DNA from: Eremophila alpestris peregrina
Lineage: Eukaryota > Chordata > Aves > Passeriformes > Alaudidae
Assembly (NCBI GenBank): GCA_009792885.1
Contig: WMCF01000025.1
Location: forward strand, 12,082,327-12,146,326
Reading direction: 5' to 3'
DNA length: 64,000 bases
Of this stretch, positions 11,611 through 23,907 are shown piece by piece. Positions within the stretch are counted from its first letter, which is position 1, and each line of letters starts with the position of its first letter. A model generated the notes under the pieces. That model was not told the DNA's origin. It made no database searches and saw nothing but the letters and a program-made list of their open reading frames with translations. The position numbers and the translations under genes were made by a program.

Positions 11611-14439
11611 ACTTCATATGAAGGGATCCAGGAAACTGTAAACTCCCTTATTTGGTAAACATGGGGAATAGAGCATTCTAAGGTTGTACAATGTCTCCCA
11701 CACATTCAAATGGAAAGAGGATCCTCTGTCTTCCTAGAGACTGGAGTCAACTGATTAGCATTAGCTTGAACTGACAACAGAAATTTCTGTAGGAACTCTC
11801 AAGCAACTCTTTTATATCCTAAGGCACGATTTCTGAAATATTAGGGTATGTTTTGTTACTTCAGATTACCTTACACCCATCCACTAATTTAGGAATTGGC
11901 CCCTCCAAAATGTTTCATGATGGTTTGTCTCATCTGAACAAAGCACTTTTTTACTGTTCTTTATTTTGAGAGGTATATTTTTGTCCACTAAATCCAAGGA
12001 AAGTCTCTCTGTTGTAAGCTGGAGAACTATATAAAAATTCTTTGAAAAATTCCCATCAAACATAGGTCCAATGATCATATGTAAATTGTTCGATACTTGT
12101 TAGTTGTCTCTAAGTACCTAAGATCAGCTTCATCTACAGCAGCAGGAATGTGATTTCCTATAATTCCATTTCAAATAAAGTGGCTGGATGCTATCTGTGA
12201 GAAGCTTGCAGATCTCATGCCTTATCTGAGTTAGGTACCTCAGCTTTCTGAGGGCAGAATGCAAGTGTGGTGCTTCATTGTGAACTTCAGTTTCTTTTGG
12301 GAAGGTCTGATTTAGCACTATACTGAGTCTGAAATGATTGCCTGTAATCATCAGGTCTGTTAAACAGGAGTTGACAGATTGACAGATAAATGGTTCTAAA
12401 AAACGTTGATGCTATTTTGTTATGTGCTATAAAGAGAGAGAAATTGAAGAATAAGGAAAAAAATCAGTCAGCAAAATTGTAAGTGAGAGAGAAGCCTGCA
12501 AAGGTTATATCATGTAATTAAGGAGAGGAATAAGATGACAGGATATGGTCTGTTCTGCAGGAAAGAGAAAATAGGCTTCCCATCCAGAAATTTTGTCTAC
12601 TGCTGCCTCTCTGCAGGTGAGCAACTTCTCTATTTAAGTGGACTGCTGCAAGCAATTTTTTCATCCTTACCTCATTGCATCCAATGCCCTACTCTCTGTC
12701 TTCACTGTGTTATGCTGGCCTTTTTGCTGCAGGGTGCACCCCTCCCTGTTTGTAGGGCTATTTTTTGTTAAGACTAGAGCAGCTCTCATGCAAAGGCAGG
12801 GAACTGAGTGAGTAGCAACCAAAGGGTACAGAGTAGCAGTGATCCAGACACCACTCACTTGTCCCCTCTTGGATTCTATTGGGGAAGGCAACCGATCTGT
12901 TGCCTCATATTAGGTATGTTTTTTCAGTACATTCCAGGGTTTATGGAACCATATCTATCTCACTAACCTCTAACATCCTATTGACACTGGCTTGTGATGA
13001 TGTCCTCCCACCTACTGCCCAAGAAAGAGAAAAGGGAAAGGTAGATAAGATTAAACACTGTGCAGAACAAGGCAGACTGAATTGTCTTTGTCTTCTGTTA
13101 TAGGCATAAACTCTAGAAAACTGTGAGCTTTCCCAAGAGAATATCCCAAACCAATTCAATGCATTCCAGAGCTCTGTTTTCAGTTAATACAGCTAAACTA
13201 GGAGTTGCAGGCCACTTTGTTACAGCTATATTTCCAGTGCAGATGCTGTTGCAGTTAAGTGTAAGAGAACCCAGCCAGCTTCAGTGTGCATGTGTCAAGG
13301 ACCAGTATCTGATTATATATGATAACCCAGAGCAGAGGGTGAACACGGAAAACTATTTGCTTCCTTTTCCAGTACACAAACTAAGTGGCATTAGATTCAG
13401 CTATCAGGTGGCAAGATCAAACAAACAAAAAAAGAAGACAATTCATTAGAAAACATACAGTAGAACTGTGTAGCCTGTGCTGTGGGATCATGTGCATGAT
13501 AAACCTGCATGTAGGATTAAAATTTCAAAACGTATTTTGCGGTAGAGAAGCACACTGGCCTTGTACATGCAGATAACTGCTTTGGCTCAGAAAGCCTGAA
13601 AGTAATAGTAACCTGGTAAATATTTAGGGCATTGCTACATACCTACCCTGCTTTACTCTTTTTCAGGCATCCATATTTGACTGCTCTTGGAATAAATGGA
13701 ATAAGATAATGTCCTGGATGGCATTTTATATATGTAAGATGAGCACAAGCTGTAAAAATCTGTCCTTTATGGAAACTGGGCAAGGAGGCAGAGAACAGAG
13801 GCACTCAAGCTGCACTGGGGCAGCAACCAGAATTTTTAGCAATATTCTGATGAGTAAAAGATTTCTAGAGATAATAGTGTGGGATGGAAAGAGAACTAGG
13901 AGCCTTAGATTATAGCCATGGGCTGTTAGTCTGGGAAAAAATAAAAAGCCCTGAACTAGGCTCTGAAGCTCCAAGTCTCCAGACAGATGGAAAAATGAGG
14001 CCTGAAGGCTACTGCAGTGATGTAGGAAATATCATTAAATGAAATGGCTGCCTGGAATTATACTAGCATTTTATATGACACTTACACTAAATTGCTCAGT
14101 TGGGACCTGAAAGCTGTCACCTGACTGGTGGGACTTTAACTAGTGAAATTTCAGAGGAGGACTGAGAATGATTTTTTGAAAAATACTTTATTTTTAGAAA
14201 TCCCTGCAACTGAAGTTTAATGAATATTATATGCAGCATTACTCCCAGGAAAAGGCTGCAAGGGAAATGACCAAAGGTTCACATGAGAGAGTCATGCTTC
14301 ACTAATGCACTCTGTTCCTGATGAGGTTAGTTCTCTTGCTACTAAGACAGTCATTTTTAAGGTCAGGCTGCTCTGCAGGAAAGCCAGTGTGCAGACAGCA
14401 AGTGTGCTGTATTAGAAAGGGGGGATGGGATGCTTGCCC
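11611..14439. other. Unique noncoding DNA, no gene seen
   Basis: Several overlapping open frames of 60-108 codons occur on both strands between about 11.9 and 14.0 kb. They shadow one another and match no protein I know. No transposon is recognised. Confidence 0.55.
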
Positions 14440-14760
14440 CAAACACCCCTTAACAAGAACACTCCTGTAGCAGGAGTGCCCATCCCTGTCTAGCCCCGCC
14501 TGGCTCTTTTCCTGCACACACCCCATGATTCAGGACCTTATTTCAGGCTCCTGGGGCCAACAGCTCCTGCCCCAGTGACCCCAGACCAGGGCCAGTCTCC
14601 AGCCCCTCAGAACCCTGCCTTGCCTGGCCCTGGGCTCCACCAAGATGGGCCAAACTGTGGGCATATAGCCCAGCCTGGCTACTGGCACATCCCAAAGCCC
14701 ATGGAGGTTCCTGGGAACCCCCTGGTGCCAGCAGGACAAAGGAAGCAATCCTGTCCCCCT
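14440..14760. other. G+C-rich block abutting a CR1 element
   Basis: The block is distinctly richer in C and G than the surrounding DNA, with CCTGG- and CCAGCC-like words repeated many times, and it ends exactly where recognisable CR1 begins. Open frames cross it on both strands only because stops are rare in such composition. It may be an unrecognised repeat, or a more 5' portion of the neighbouring CR1 that has diverged beyond recognition. I cannot assign it. Confidence 0.5.
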
Positions 14761-15282
14761 GCTCAGCTCTGCTGGGGCTGAAGTTGGAGTGCTGTGTCTA
14801 GTTCTGGGTTCCTCAATACAAGATAGACATTGAGCTCCTGGAGCATGTCCAATGGAGAGACCAACGGTCATGGGTCTGGAGAATCTCTCTTATGAGGAAT
14901 GGCTGAGGGAGCTGGGCCTGTTCAGCCTCTAGAAGAGGCCACTGAGAGATGACCTCACTCATGTGTACAAATATCTAAAGGGACACTGTGAAGAGACGGA
15001 GTTCAGCTCCTCTGGGTGATGCCAAGCAATAGGACAGGAGACAAGAGGCAGAAACTGATGCACAGGAAGTTCCACCTGAACACAAGGAAGACTTTACTGG
15101 GAGGGTGACTGACCACTGAAACAGATTACTTGTGAGGTTGTGGAGTCTCCCTCAATGGAGATATTTCCATGCAACGTGCTCTAGGATGACTCTGCTTGAG
15201 CAGAGAAGTTGGATCAGAAGGCTCTCTGTGGTCTATTTTAACCTGAACCATTCAGTTATTCCTTGATTTTGTGATTCTGTGA
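14761..15282 (+). mobile_element. CR1 LINE 3' fragment, older and internally deleted
   Basis: This is a longer CR1 3' end than the one at 9765-9995. It covers the segment on GTGCTGTGTCTAGTTCTGGG (about 14789-14808), the GACATTGAGCTCCTGGAG segment (about 14826-14843), and the AGGGAGCTGGGCCTGTTCAGCC segment (about 14905-14926). The shared 3' module and two degenerate terminal octamers (GATTTTGT, GATTCTGT) close it. Compared with the first copy it lacks roughly 20 bases after GGAGATATTT (about 15158-15168) and carries more substitutions, so it looks older. It is not coding. The orientation is the same as the first copy. Confidence 0.9.
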
Positions 15283-18200
15283 ATGCAGACTTCACTTCAT
15301 AAAGGAAAAGCCTTTGTGAATGTGGGCACACCTCTTAACATTTTTCTCTCTTGTTCTAAAACAAAAAAACAACTATTCAAATATCCTGGAGGAAGGACTT
15401 GAGAAGAAAACATATTCAAAGGGTTTTGGAATCCTCAAAATGAAATGCCTCAAAACCAAAACCATTGAGATGATTCTTCTTATTAGAGCACAAACCTAAT
15501 TGGAACATTGCATTTTGCTCTGGGCAGTAAACTCACTATTGCTACAAAATGATTAACAGTCTCACCATCTGTTACAGGTATAATAATAATTGACAGTTTT
15601 ATTCATATCTAACATTGACATGATCTGTCTTTACATTCTCATCTTTGCCATTTAATTTGGTATTTTTCTGAGCAATAACAATATATTAAACTATAAATAA
15701 TACATATTTGCTGATTAAACCGACTCCTTCTTTTCTTGTATTTCTTCTTAGTTATTGTCCTCAATCATGACCTAAAGAGTTAAAAAACCCTTTAAAATAT
15801 GACACTGGAAGGGAAAATATTGCACTCATTTTAAAGCAAGGTCATAAAGACTGAGACCAAAGGTCTGTTTAGCTTGCTGTTTTCTATTCTGATGAGAAGT
15901 CATAGATGGTGCTCAGAGGGAGATTGAGAATCAGGGCAGGCACAGAACAATGCTCCTTTGAAACCTTCCAGTTTAAGGCATTTAACAGGGCAGACTTTCT
16001 GAGCCAGGGGCTGTTATTTGTCCACTGTATTTAGAAGCCACTAGTGGACCTGTCTTCTGTGATTTTTGTCTGGTTCTTTTTTCAGCATGTTCAGTCTTTT
16101 GGCCTCAACAGCTTCCTGTGTCAATGGGTTGGACAGTTTATTATGTAATGTGGTTTTAAATTTGACACCTGGAAATTTCACTGGATGCCCTCCAGTTCCT
16201 GAATTGTGATGAAATACTGAACCCTCTTGTCCTCATTTTCTACGACTGCCATCAAAATCACCGGCAAACAAGGATTCTTCAGGGGTTTGAATGAGAAATG
16301 CAATGTAACTAAATAAGAAAAGCATTCTATTTTATTTGTCAAAAGAAAACATTTGCAAAAATAACTGATCCCAAGAACCATGGTGAACCTATTTTCTGTC
16401 CTATTTAAAGTCTATTTGAAGTCAGAATGGGTTAAGAATTTTATTGGCTCAAACACTTGACTGCTGAGAAAAGAATAATGATGATGGCTTTAATTTATAT
16501 ACTACCAAATATGTATCTCTAACTTGAGTCCTGTGCAAATAACCTACTTTAAATGCATGAAAAGCTTGATTAAAAATTGTTTTAATTTACTACAGAAGTT
16601 AGGAAACCTATAAAAAATTACTTCAATGAAATAGCAAGAGAACATACAGGAAAGGCTCTCCCACTTCTCTGATAGTCATTCATCACTGTTAATGAGATAT
16701 CAAAAAAGCAAGGAAATAAAAAATCATAACCAAATATTTCAATGACTACAAAATACTGTATCTGCCTATTCCTGCAAAAATTCTGTCTGTGGGCTCTGAA
16801 AGTAATCTTGCTAGTTTTGAGCAACCTTTCCTGATTAGCATCTATTAATTGATAGGTTATTCTTCTATCAGGTTAGAAAATCATTACTTTAATTTCATTC
16901 CTTTCTGGATATAACTGTCTGTGATGCTTTATCAACATTACTGAAGGCTGACTTGTGCTTGAACGTCGATAATTTCAAAGTTCAGCTTTTGCTTTTTTTG
17001 TTTGTTTTGCTGGGTCTTGTCCAAGGTGATCAAATCCCTTCATGCATATTCTTGAGAAACTGCAACCCTTTTAAGATTACTGTCAATCACAATGAGAAAA
17101 AGAAATTATAGACTAAAAAGTGAATGTGGGTGGAAAAGAAATGACAATCTTATACACAGATTAAGTAGGCAATGTAGGCCTTACTCGGGCACCATTCTGA
17201 TTTATTGACAACAATCAGTGTTCCATATTTGACAGAGATATTTTGTTAACAACTTTTCAGTCTATGCTCTATGAGGGAAAACCAACATTGTTTAATAATG
17301 CCATTATGACTTGGGATCAAATTATGACTTCCCATTCTGATTCCCATTCCTGAGAATGTCTTTTCACTTTTTTGTATGACTTTAAGCATTGATTCAACCT
17401 GTTGCATCATGGCAGGGGGCTAAAACGAGGTTTTGCTGGACTTCTATGCAATATAGACCTTAACTTCTGCTCAAACTTTGGCATATTGATTTGCCCATTC
17501 CTTCCTCAATTAATGATCGTTTGGAGCCTTGACTTTCTGATAAACATTTTTAAAAATGCTTTCACATTTAGTATTATTGATTCTGATTTAAAAGATTTTT
17601 TTTTTCCCTGAGTTTGCAAATTAGACATGACCCAGGAACAAAACTATGCCTGTTAGGGACACTAATGACACGAATAATTTGACAACAAAACTGAATTAAA
17701 ATAATATGAAAATAAAAGTTAATAACCACGACCTGCATATTTTTTTTTAGCAAAAAGAGGTTAGTTAACTTGTTTTCTCATAATTCCCCTTTTGTGTTAA
17801 AGAGGCAGCACAAGCTGTCATAATGCAATAATTTCTGTCAATAATTGGTATACTTCGGGACAATGTCTTACTGCATTGATAAAAGTAATGTAATTTAGTT
17901 ATTTAAACATGAATTAAGTCTGTTTTTAAAAGTTTTTTAAAGCTGAGGTCTTCGCTTTTGTAAGGCAGACATAAAACCCTGGGTCCATTTCCACTGAATA
18001 TTTAAATATCTGTAACTCAGCTTTGGTATCAGGTCTATCTGTGTACTTTGGCATTTTTATTTCTTAAAATTCAATAAAATACATAAAATAGTAAAATGTG
18101 TCTTCATCTATCTGCTTTTTAAGGCATTATGTAGATGTCCATCAAATGGATTATGAAGACAAGAGTGGGATTTCAGCACTCCTTAATGAACCTTGAACTA

Positions 18201-18602
18201 TTGATGAAGGTCACTGTGTTAAATTTGTTTGTTTTCTAAATTGGAATAATCCATCATGTGGAAAAATACACTGAGCTTCTAAATTAAAAGGAATTATGAT
18301 CATACGTAATTTTTGTTTGTTTATTTTTACTCATTCTGTGATTATTTAGCTAGCACATTATGTTTCTTCTGTTTATAGTTTCTTCTCTGTATAACTCCTC
18401 CATGTTGTATTTCATAGGCTGGGAATCATGCAAATTTCACAGTCTTGCTCTTACTGAAAGAGTAGAAGAGATAGGAACCTTACAGGAATGCAAAACTAAC
18501 AGAGCAGAGCAACAAGGCTAATCGGGAAAAGCAGCAGGGAGCAAATAGAGGAAGAAAATGCCCACTGGTGTCATGCAGTAATGTGTGCTGGTCTGTACTG
18601 AC
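15283..18602. other. A+T-rich unique DNA with conserved-element-like patches
   Basis: No gene or transposon is recognised. Several patches (about 16440-16620, 17140-17300 and 17640-17930) are dense in AATTA, ATTTA and TAAT words and low in simple repeats. This is a texture I associate with conserved noncoding elements near developmental genes. That is an impression only; conservation cannot be judged from one sequence. Confidence 0.45.
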
Positions 18603-18865
18603 CTTGTGCCCCTAGAATTGAGCATTGTGATGAGCTGTAGAGGAACAGTGTTGCTCCATGTGATGCTGGTAGTCACAGTAAGGTCAGAGGCATCTACATC
18701 CGTTGGTACAATGACAGTGGAGTATTTTGCGTCCTTTATCCTTTCCATAGAACTGTGATCCATGTTATAAAATGTCCACAGTTTGGCATGTGTTTTCCTC
18801 CTGTGTCCATAAAAATCCCAGCCATGAATCATCTGAGGACTGATGTCTGAGGCTGTACCACATAA
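18603..18865 (-). CDS. Possible internal exon, unidentified product
   Basis: On the minus strand an open frame enters after an acceptor-like TTTCAG (18871-18866), with a branch-point-like CTGAC about 30 bases upstream. It runs 87 codons to a donor-like AAG followed by GTCAGT (donor GT at 18602-18601). The exon would begin in phase 0 and end after two bases of a codon. The frame contains a basic stretch (GHRRKTHAK), then aromatic residues (LWTFYN), then a Thr/Ser-rich beta-like stretch (DLTVTTSITWS). I do not recognise the protein. The frame stays open beyond the donor to 18518. No other exon of the same gene is found, so chance is a serious alternative. Confidence 0.22.
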
Positions 18866-21800
18866 CTGAAATAATGACTAAGAAATGTCTTTGGTGGTCA
18901 GTGCCCATTCAGAGATTGAATAGTTTTAAAATTTTTGAGTCAATATTGGAGGCCATTTAATGCCTTTGGATCCCATAACTCTAAGGTCCCCTATTAATTT
19001 CCTCAATGACTTAAATATCTCCCTGCCATCTTCAATGTCTTCTGACCTTGTTAAAATAATTATTCTTTTACACCACAGACAAACAAGAGAGAGAGTGTAA
19101 AATAAGGCTCGAAAATTTGCTGTTTTTTAGAGATGTCATTCTACTTCCGTGTGACTGGATCGACATACACTGGGGAGAGATGTGTTGTTTGTCAAAAATG
19201 TCAGATATCATAAGGAATGCTCACTGCATTGTTTTTCAGGAGAGTAATTTACTGAAATAGATCTTAGGTGAGAGGTCTGACACCTTGCTGAACAACTTAG
19301 ATTTTATTCAAAGCTGAGTACCAGATCCTTGCCTGAGGGCTTCTTTGTAATGATGAATCTGTTCATGATACCAAGTATTAGGAGAAGCTTGTAGATGGGA
19401 GAAACAATTCTGTAGGATACCACCTCAGGCCCAAAGAATTTCTTTGGATAGGCAGATTTATGTACTGAATTTTAAAAATGTGGGCTTCTGAATCTGGAAC
19501 TTGTCCAGCCTATACCAGTCCGAGTTTAATGAGATGTTTAATGAAATGCATTAACTAAATCAAAATTCTGAGTAACCTTATAAGTAAGTAAATGTTTCTG
19601 ATGGTTTTGTTGTAACACAGATCCTTTAACATAATTTCATTAAAAAAGTGGAGCAACAGGTGAAAATACTGTATTAAGCAAAATAACTTCAGTAACAGAC
19701 CAAGAAAAGCCTAATTTTCAAGCTAGCTTAAAAGCTGTCTGCAACTGTGATTTTACTTTAAGGTATTTTTACTTATAGGAAGATACAAAAATAAAAGGGT
19801 GTGTGGAGTTCCAATGATCCCATGAAGTGTCACAATGGAAGTATGAAGAGGGACTTTCTTAAACCACTTCAGTGTGGAGCCAAATTCATTATTTAGTAGG
19901 CAGGAACAAGCCAACATTCAACAATCAGAAATAGTTAAACACATCTTCTGAGCTAGACTGACCTTTCACCCCATGCCAGAAATAAAGTCCAGAAATTCAT
20001 TCTTGCTCTTCTGATTGTGCTGTGTTGAATACTTCTTCAGTATTCAGATGACTAAATGGATGTCATAAACAAAACATATTTACACATAGCAAAAAATAGA
20101 ACAGTTCTCATTTTTTTTTCAATTAATATCCTCACTGTCTGGCAGAGTATCCCCTGAATAACTCATAAGATTAGAAAGGACAATGTGTTTTTGGTAACCA
20201 CATTAATAAAAATTTGACGCGGGGGATTGAGGTGTTCTCAGTTCTCAGCTCTGTTTTTGTAGAGTTTTATTTATCTCTTGCAAATAAAGCTAAGACCTGT
20301 CTGGTTTTATTCATACTCTTTTTCAAGATAAAAGACAGAATAATTGTTTCAATTATATTAATAGGAAGTTATTGCAGGAGAGGGTTTGGGTACAACAATG
20401 AGAACATCATATTTTTTAAGTGAGATGATTTTTTTTAAAAATTATGTTCTATATGTCATTATTTGGTAAGAAACTCATGGGAACAGTGATCAACCAGTCC
20501 AAGGCTTAGTGAGGAATTGTGGCTCTGGGACAAAAATAAGCAGGATTTTAGGCTTCATGGCTTAGTGGCCAGATTTGAAAAGTACTTAAAAGGCAGAGAT
20601 GGAAATAGCCTCTTTAATCCTAATTGAAATAAACTGAAATAGATCCCCAGGAATATTTGAAAACTCCCATAGGTGTCATTGCTTTGACTAAAATGACCTA
20701 AATGGTTGAGCTCTTTGTGAGTTACTCAGCTAGTTCACAGTCCCACCACTTGGCCCACTTTTTTCTAGATATGTAACAAAATAGCTTGGGGTGCAGTTGA
20801 GCCACTTTGAAGAATAAGGTTCTTTTATGCAAAACTCATGGTCTGTGTCCAGTAGAGCCTGTGTTCAGAGAGGCTGGATTATCTTAAGAACTGTAGGACT
20901 TGGTACAAAAGTAGATCACGTTCATGGAGTTTCTCATCAGGATAGGCTTTAATAAGTTGTTTCCCATGCAAAGCAAAGAGACCTGGAAAACAGGGAATAC
21001 TATTTTATCAACTTTAAATGCTCAGGTATGCCATTCTCATAGGCCTAATAAGTTTTTAGACAGAAACAAAGGTAATAAAAGCCTGTGTAGGATGTACATG
21101 AATGAAACTGCCAGACTGCAAGCTGATAGTACTCTGCATGATACTTTATCAATTATTAGTCTTAAGGCATTATTTCACTTTATACAACAGGTTTGTTCAT
21201 GGCCATTGTAAGCCGTGTGAGGAAGACTGAATTAATAATGGAATTACTATAAATTGGATCAAATCTGAGGCAGTTGGAACTGGTTAATTTAGTCAAACAA
21301 TTAAAAGCAAAGCATTGTCACTGCCTCAGTTCCCCTGGAGAATTTTATTTCAATTTACAGAGTAAATAGTCTGACTACAGTAGGTATTGTCTCCAAGCAG
21401 ACCTATGCAAACAGTGAGCTGCCAAATAGTTGATATCAGAGAACCAACTGCACCAGGCACGCCAGGCACATTTGTTAGAATGTACCTTTGGAATAGGATT
21501 CCTGATGGAGCGCTTTGTGTGTAGCTTGTTAGACTGAAAGTGTGATTGCACAGCTACACAATGACTTGGCTGGTCATTTTAAGGACAGATGAGAGGGATT
21601 TAGGCTTTTCTAAATTTTCATCCAAAGTAGTTGGATTAGAGCAACATCAAAATGCTTTCACTTGGAAATATTATGACAGTCCTGCCTATTCTGAAATATT
21701 TTCTACAGAAAAGGTGTATATTGATAGTCTGAAAGACAGATGTTTTCCTTCCAGATATGGGAGGAATGCAGCCCTCTAGTCTATAGAAAGGAAAGAAATG

Positions 21801-22779
21801 GCTAAGAAATTCACACATCTTCCCTGTTTGTTTGGGGTTTTTTTGCCCCAATGATAATAATAATACCTTGAATCAGCCTAATTCCTTTATTTATGTGAAA
21901 GGGAAAACCAGAATTTGATAAAGCTGTTGATTTTCAGCATAGTGGAGGTCTGCAGAGCACAACCGAAAAAAGGACGAGTTCAGTCATTGTGTCCCTTCAA
22001 ACACCCTAGGACAATCAAAATGCAAAAGGTCATACAGATATCCATGAAGGGATCTGTTAGAAGAAAGATGACAGGGAAACTAATAAAGCATCATTCCTCA
22101 ACAGTGACTGGAAGAGTTCTCAATATTTTCTTTGTTGAACTTTTTCACAGTACTGAAAAGCAAATAGAAACCCTTTTTTAAAGTCAGGTTTTGGGTAAAT
22201 CTTTAAACAGCAAATTTTATTTTCTTCACAGTAATTAATTGTTTAAAGGGCACAATAAATAAATATTCAGCACAGAAGACAGTACATTGGAGAAAACAGG
22301 CACTTACACAATAAAGGCCTACAAGAAGCAGAGATGAAATTTCAAGATGCCTTAAATCATCTCTTTGCAACACATGTACAGGCAGATGATCAGATTTTCA
22401 GCTGCATGTGACTGTCAGAAATTCAATAAAACCATGAAGGTAGGAAACAGGTGTATCATAAATTAACAGTCTGGAAGCAGACCTGAGCCTGAAAGGGAAA
22501 ATGAATTAAAAGCACCAGAATTTCCTTTGCTATGGCACCATTTCATATTCGCTATTTTTCCTGTTTTAAAGACATGGTTCATTTTATAGCTGGTTTTGAC
22601 AGTAATACATCAGCTGAGAAGGTGTCCAAGCAGAGAATTTGGCACACAAAGCAACCTGATAAAGTAAATTAGTAGCATAAGACACTTTGCAGTCTGTATA
22701 TGAAGTAATTTTAATCTTGATTTCCAGTCTTTAAACACAAGTACTTTTCTTGAAAAATGATGTGTGGCAAAAAGATGCT
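18866..22779. other. Unique A+T-rich noncoding DNA
   Basis: No recognisable gene, transposon or RNA is present. Open frames stay below about 95 codons and have no paired splice signals that I find convincing. Confidence 0.55.
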
Positions 22780-23290
22780 TTCTGCAACAGCGATTTCCAT
22801 TAATTTTTTTCACACATTCATTTAACCATTCTGTGAAAATAAGTACTGTAACTTAAAAGTCAAAATAAACATTTATAGAACTTTGTATTAAGGTTTTATA
22901 AATTATGTGCAACATGTCATTAACAGATCCAGCAGAATTTTAATCAAATGACATTAATCAATTCTAGAAATCTATGAATAATTTATAATAATTGCTTATA
23001 ACCAGCAATAGTACATATTATCAATGATTGTGACATTCTCAGGAGTATTATCAAAAATTTCTTAGTTATTCATAAACTACTTGTAAATGGGATAAGTGAT
23101 ATATGAACTGTCTTTATTCCCAATAACATCACCTACTTCATAATTAGCCAATTATTGATTATTTTTAGTGTTCCTTTTGTGTAACGGATTTTAGATCCTT
23201 CTAGTTCTGTGTAATTTGGTTTTAGCTGGCAGGCTGGTTATAAATATATTGTGCATTTTTAACAATTATCAGATGTTTCTAGTACTCAGA
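22780..23290. promoter_or_regulatory. Candidate conserved noncoding element
   Basis: This is a stretch of very A+T-rich but not low-complexity sequence with many homeodomain-type cores: CATTAA, AATTAG, AATCAATT, TTATTGATTA and similar. There is almost no simple repetition and no open frame of note. Such composition is typical of deeply conserved enhancers in gene deserts of vertebrates. No conservation data are available here, so the call is an inference from texture. Confidence 0.2.
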
Positions 23291-23661
23291 TGAAATGTTT
23301 CTGTAAAATCAGTAGTTTATATCATGTCTTCTGCATTGTAGGGGTGCTATGAAACAATAGTTACAGTTAAAATTGATGCAAAATATCTGGCAGCACTGAT
23401 ATGGATTTTGTGCACCTCTGCAACAAGGTATTTATTGCAGTCATTCTGTGAAAATGATGACATGATGAAAATAATATCTTAATCCTAGAGCAGTCAGATC
23501 ATTCAGAGTGGACAATTTATGCAGTTTTCCTTCTTATGGCTTCTCAGAGTTATTGTATAGTAGGACTTACTAACTGTGCCTTTCCTCAGCTGTTCTTTAT
23601 ATGACCGCTAACACTTCTCCCCAGTTTCTCTGCGGACTTCCTCTTCTAGTTCCTCTCCCTA

Positions 23662-23868
23662 ATGGGTAATTGCAGACCCCAGAGGCTGAAGAAAAGAAGC
23701 TGTGATGACCTCTATCACTTCAAAAAACCCAAACCAAAATGCCAAAACCCAGAAGGCCCTGACTTGAAGCAGTTGCAATGGCGGTATTCCAATGTGAGCA
23801 TGAATGTGAGGACTAAGCGCATACTGAAGTCCCTGTTGGGCAGGAGAAATGACATTCAGTTGAAGTAG
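23662..23868 (+). other. Short basic open frame followed by AATAAA
   Basis: An ATG-initiated frame of 68 codons encodes a lysine- and arginine-rich peptide with three cysteines and no signal peptide or membrane segment. An AATAAA word lies at 23894-23899, about 26 bases after the stop, which is unusually close for a real 3' end. The minus strand is open across the same stretch, which points to composition rather than coding. I do not recognise it and lean towards chance. Confidence 0.1.
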
Positions 23869-23907
23869 ACTGTGTTCCATCTGCTGGTATATCAATAAAG
23901 GAGTCAA

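Noticed and set aside
14530..14871. 113-codon minus-strand frame in G+C-rich block
   Set aside because: It runs into the CR1 element and is open because stops are rare in this composition.
18603..18865. Assignment of the candidate exon to a G8-domain protein such as a fibrocystin or CEMIP relative
   Set aside because: There is only a vague resemblance in a basic-aromatic stretch followed by a VD...TT stretch. It is not enough to name a family, and no further exons are seen.
23894..23899. AATAAA as a real polyadenylation signal
   Set aside because: It lies only about 26 bases after the stop of an unsupported 68-codon frame. The hexamer is common in A+T-rich DNA.
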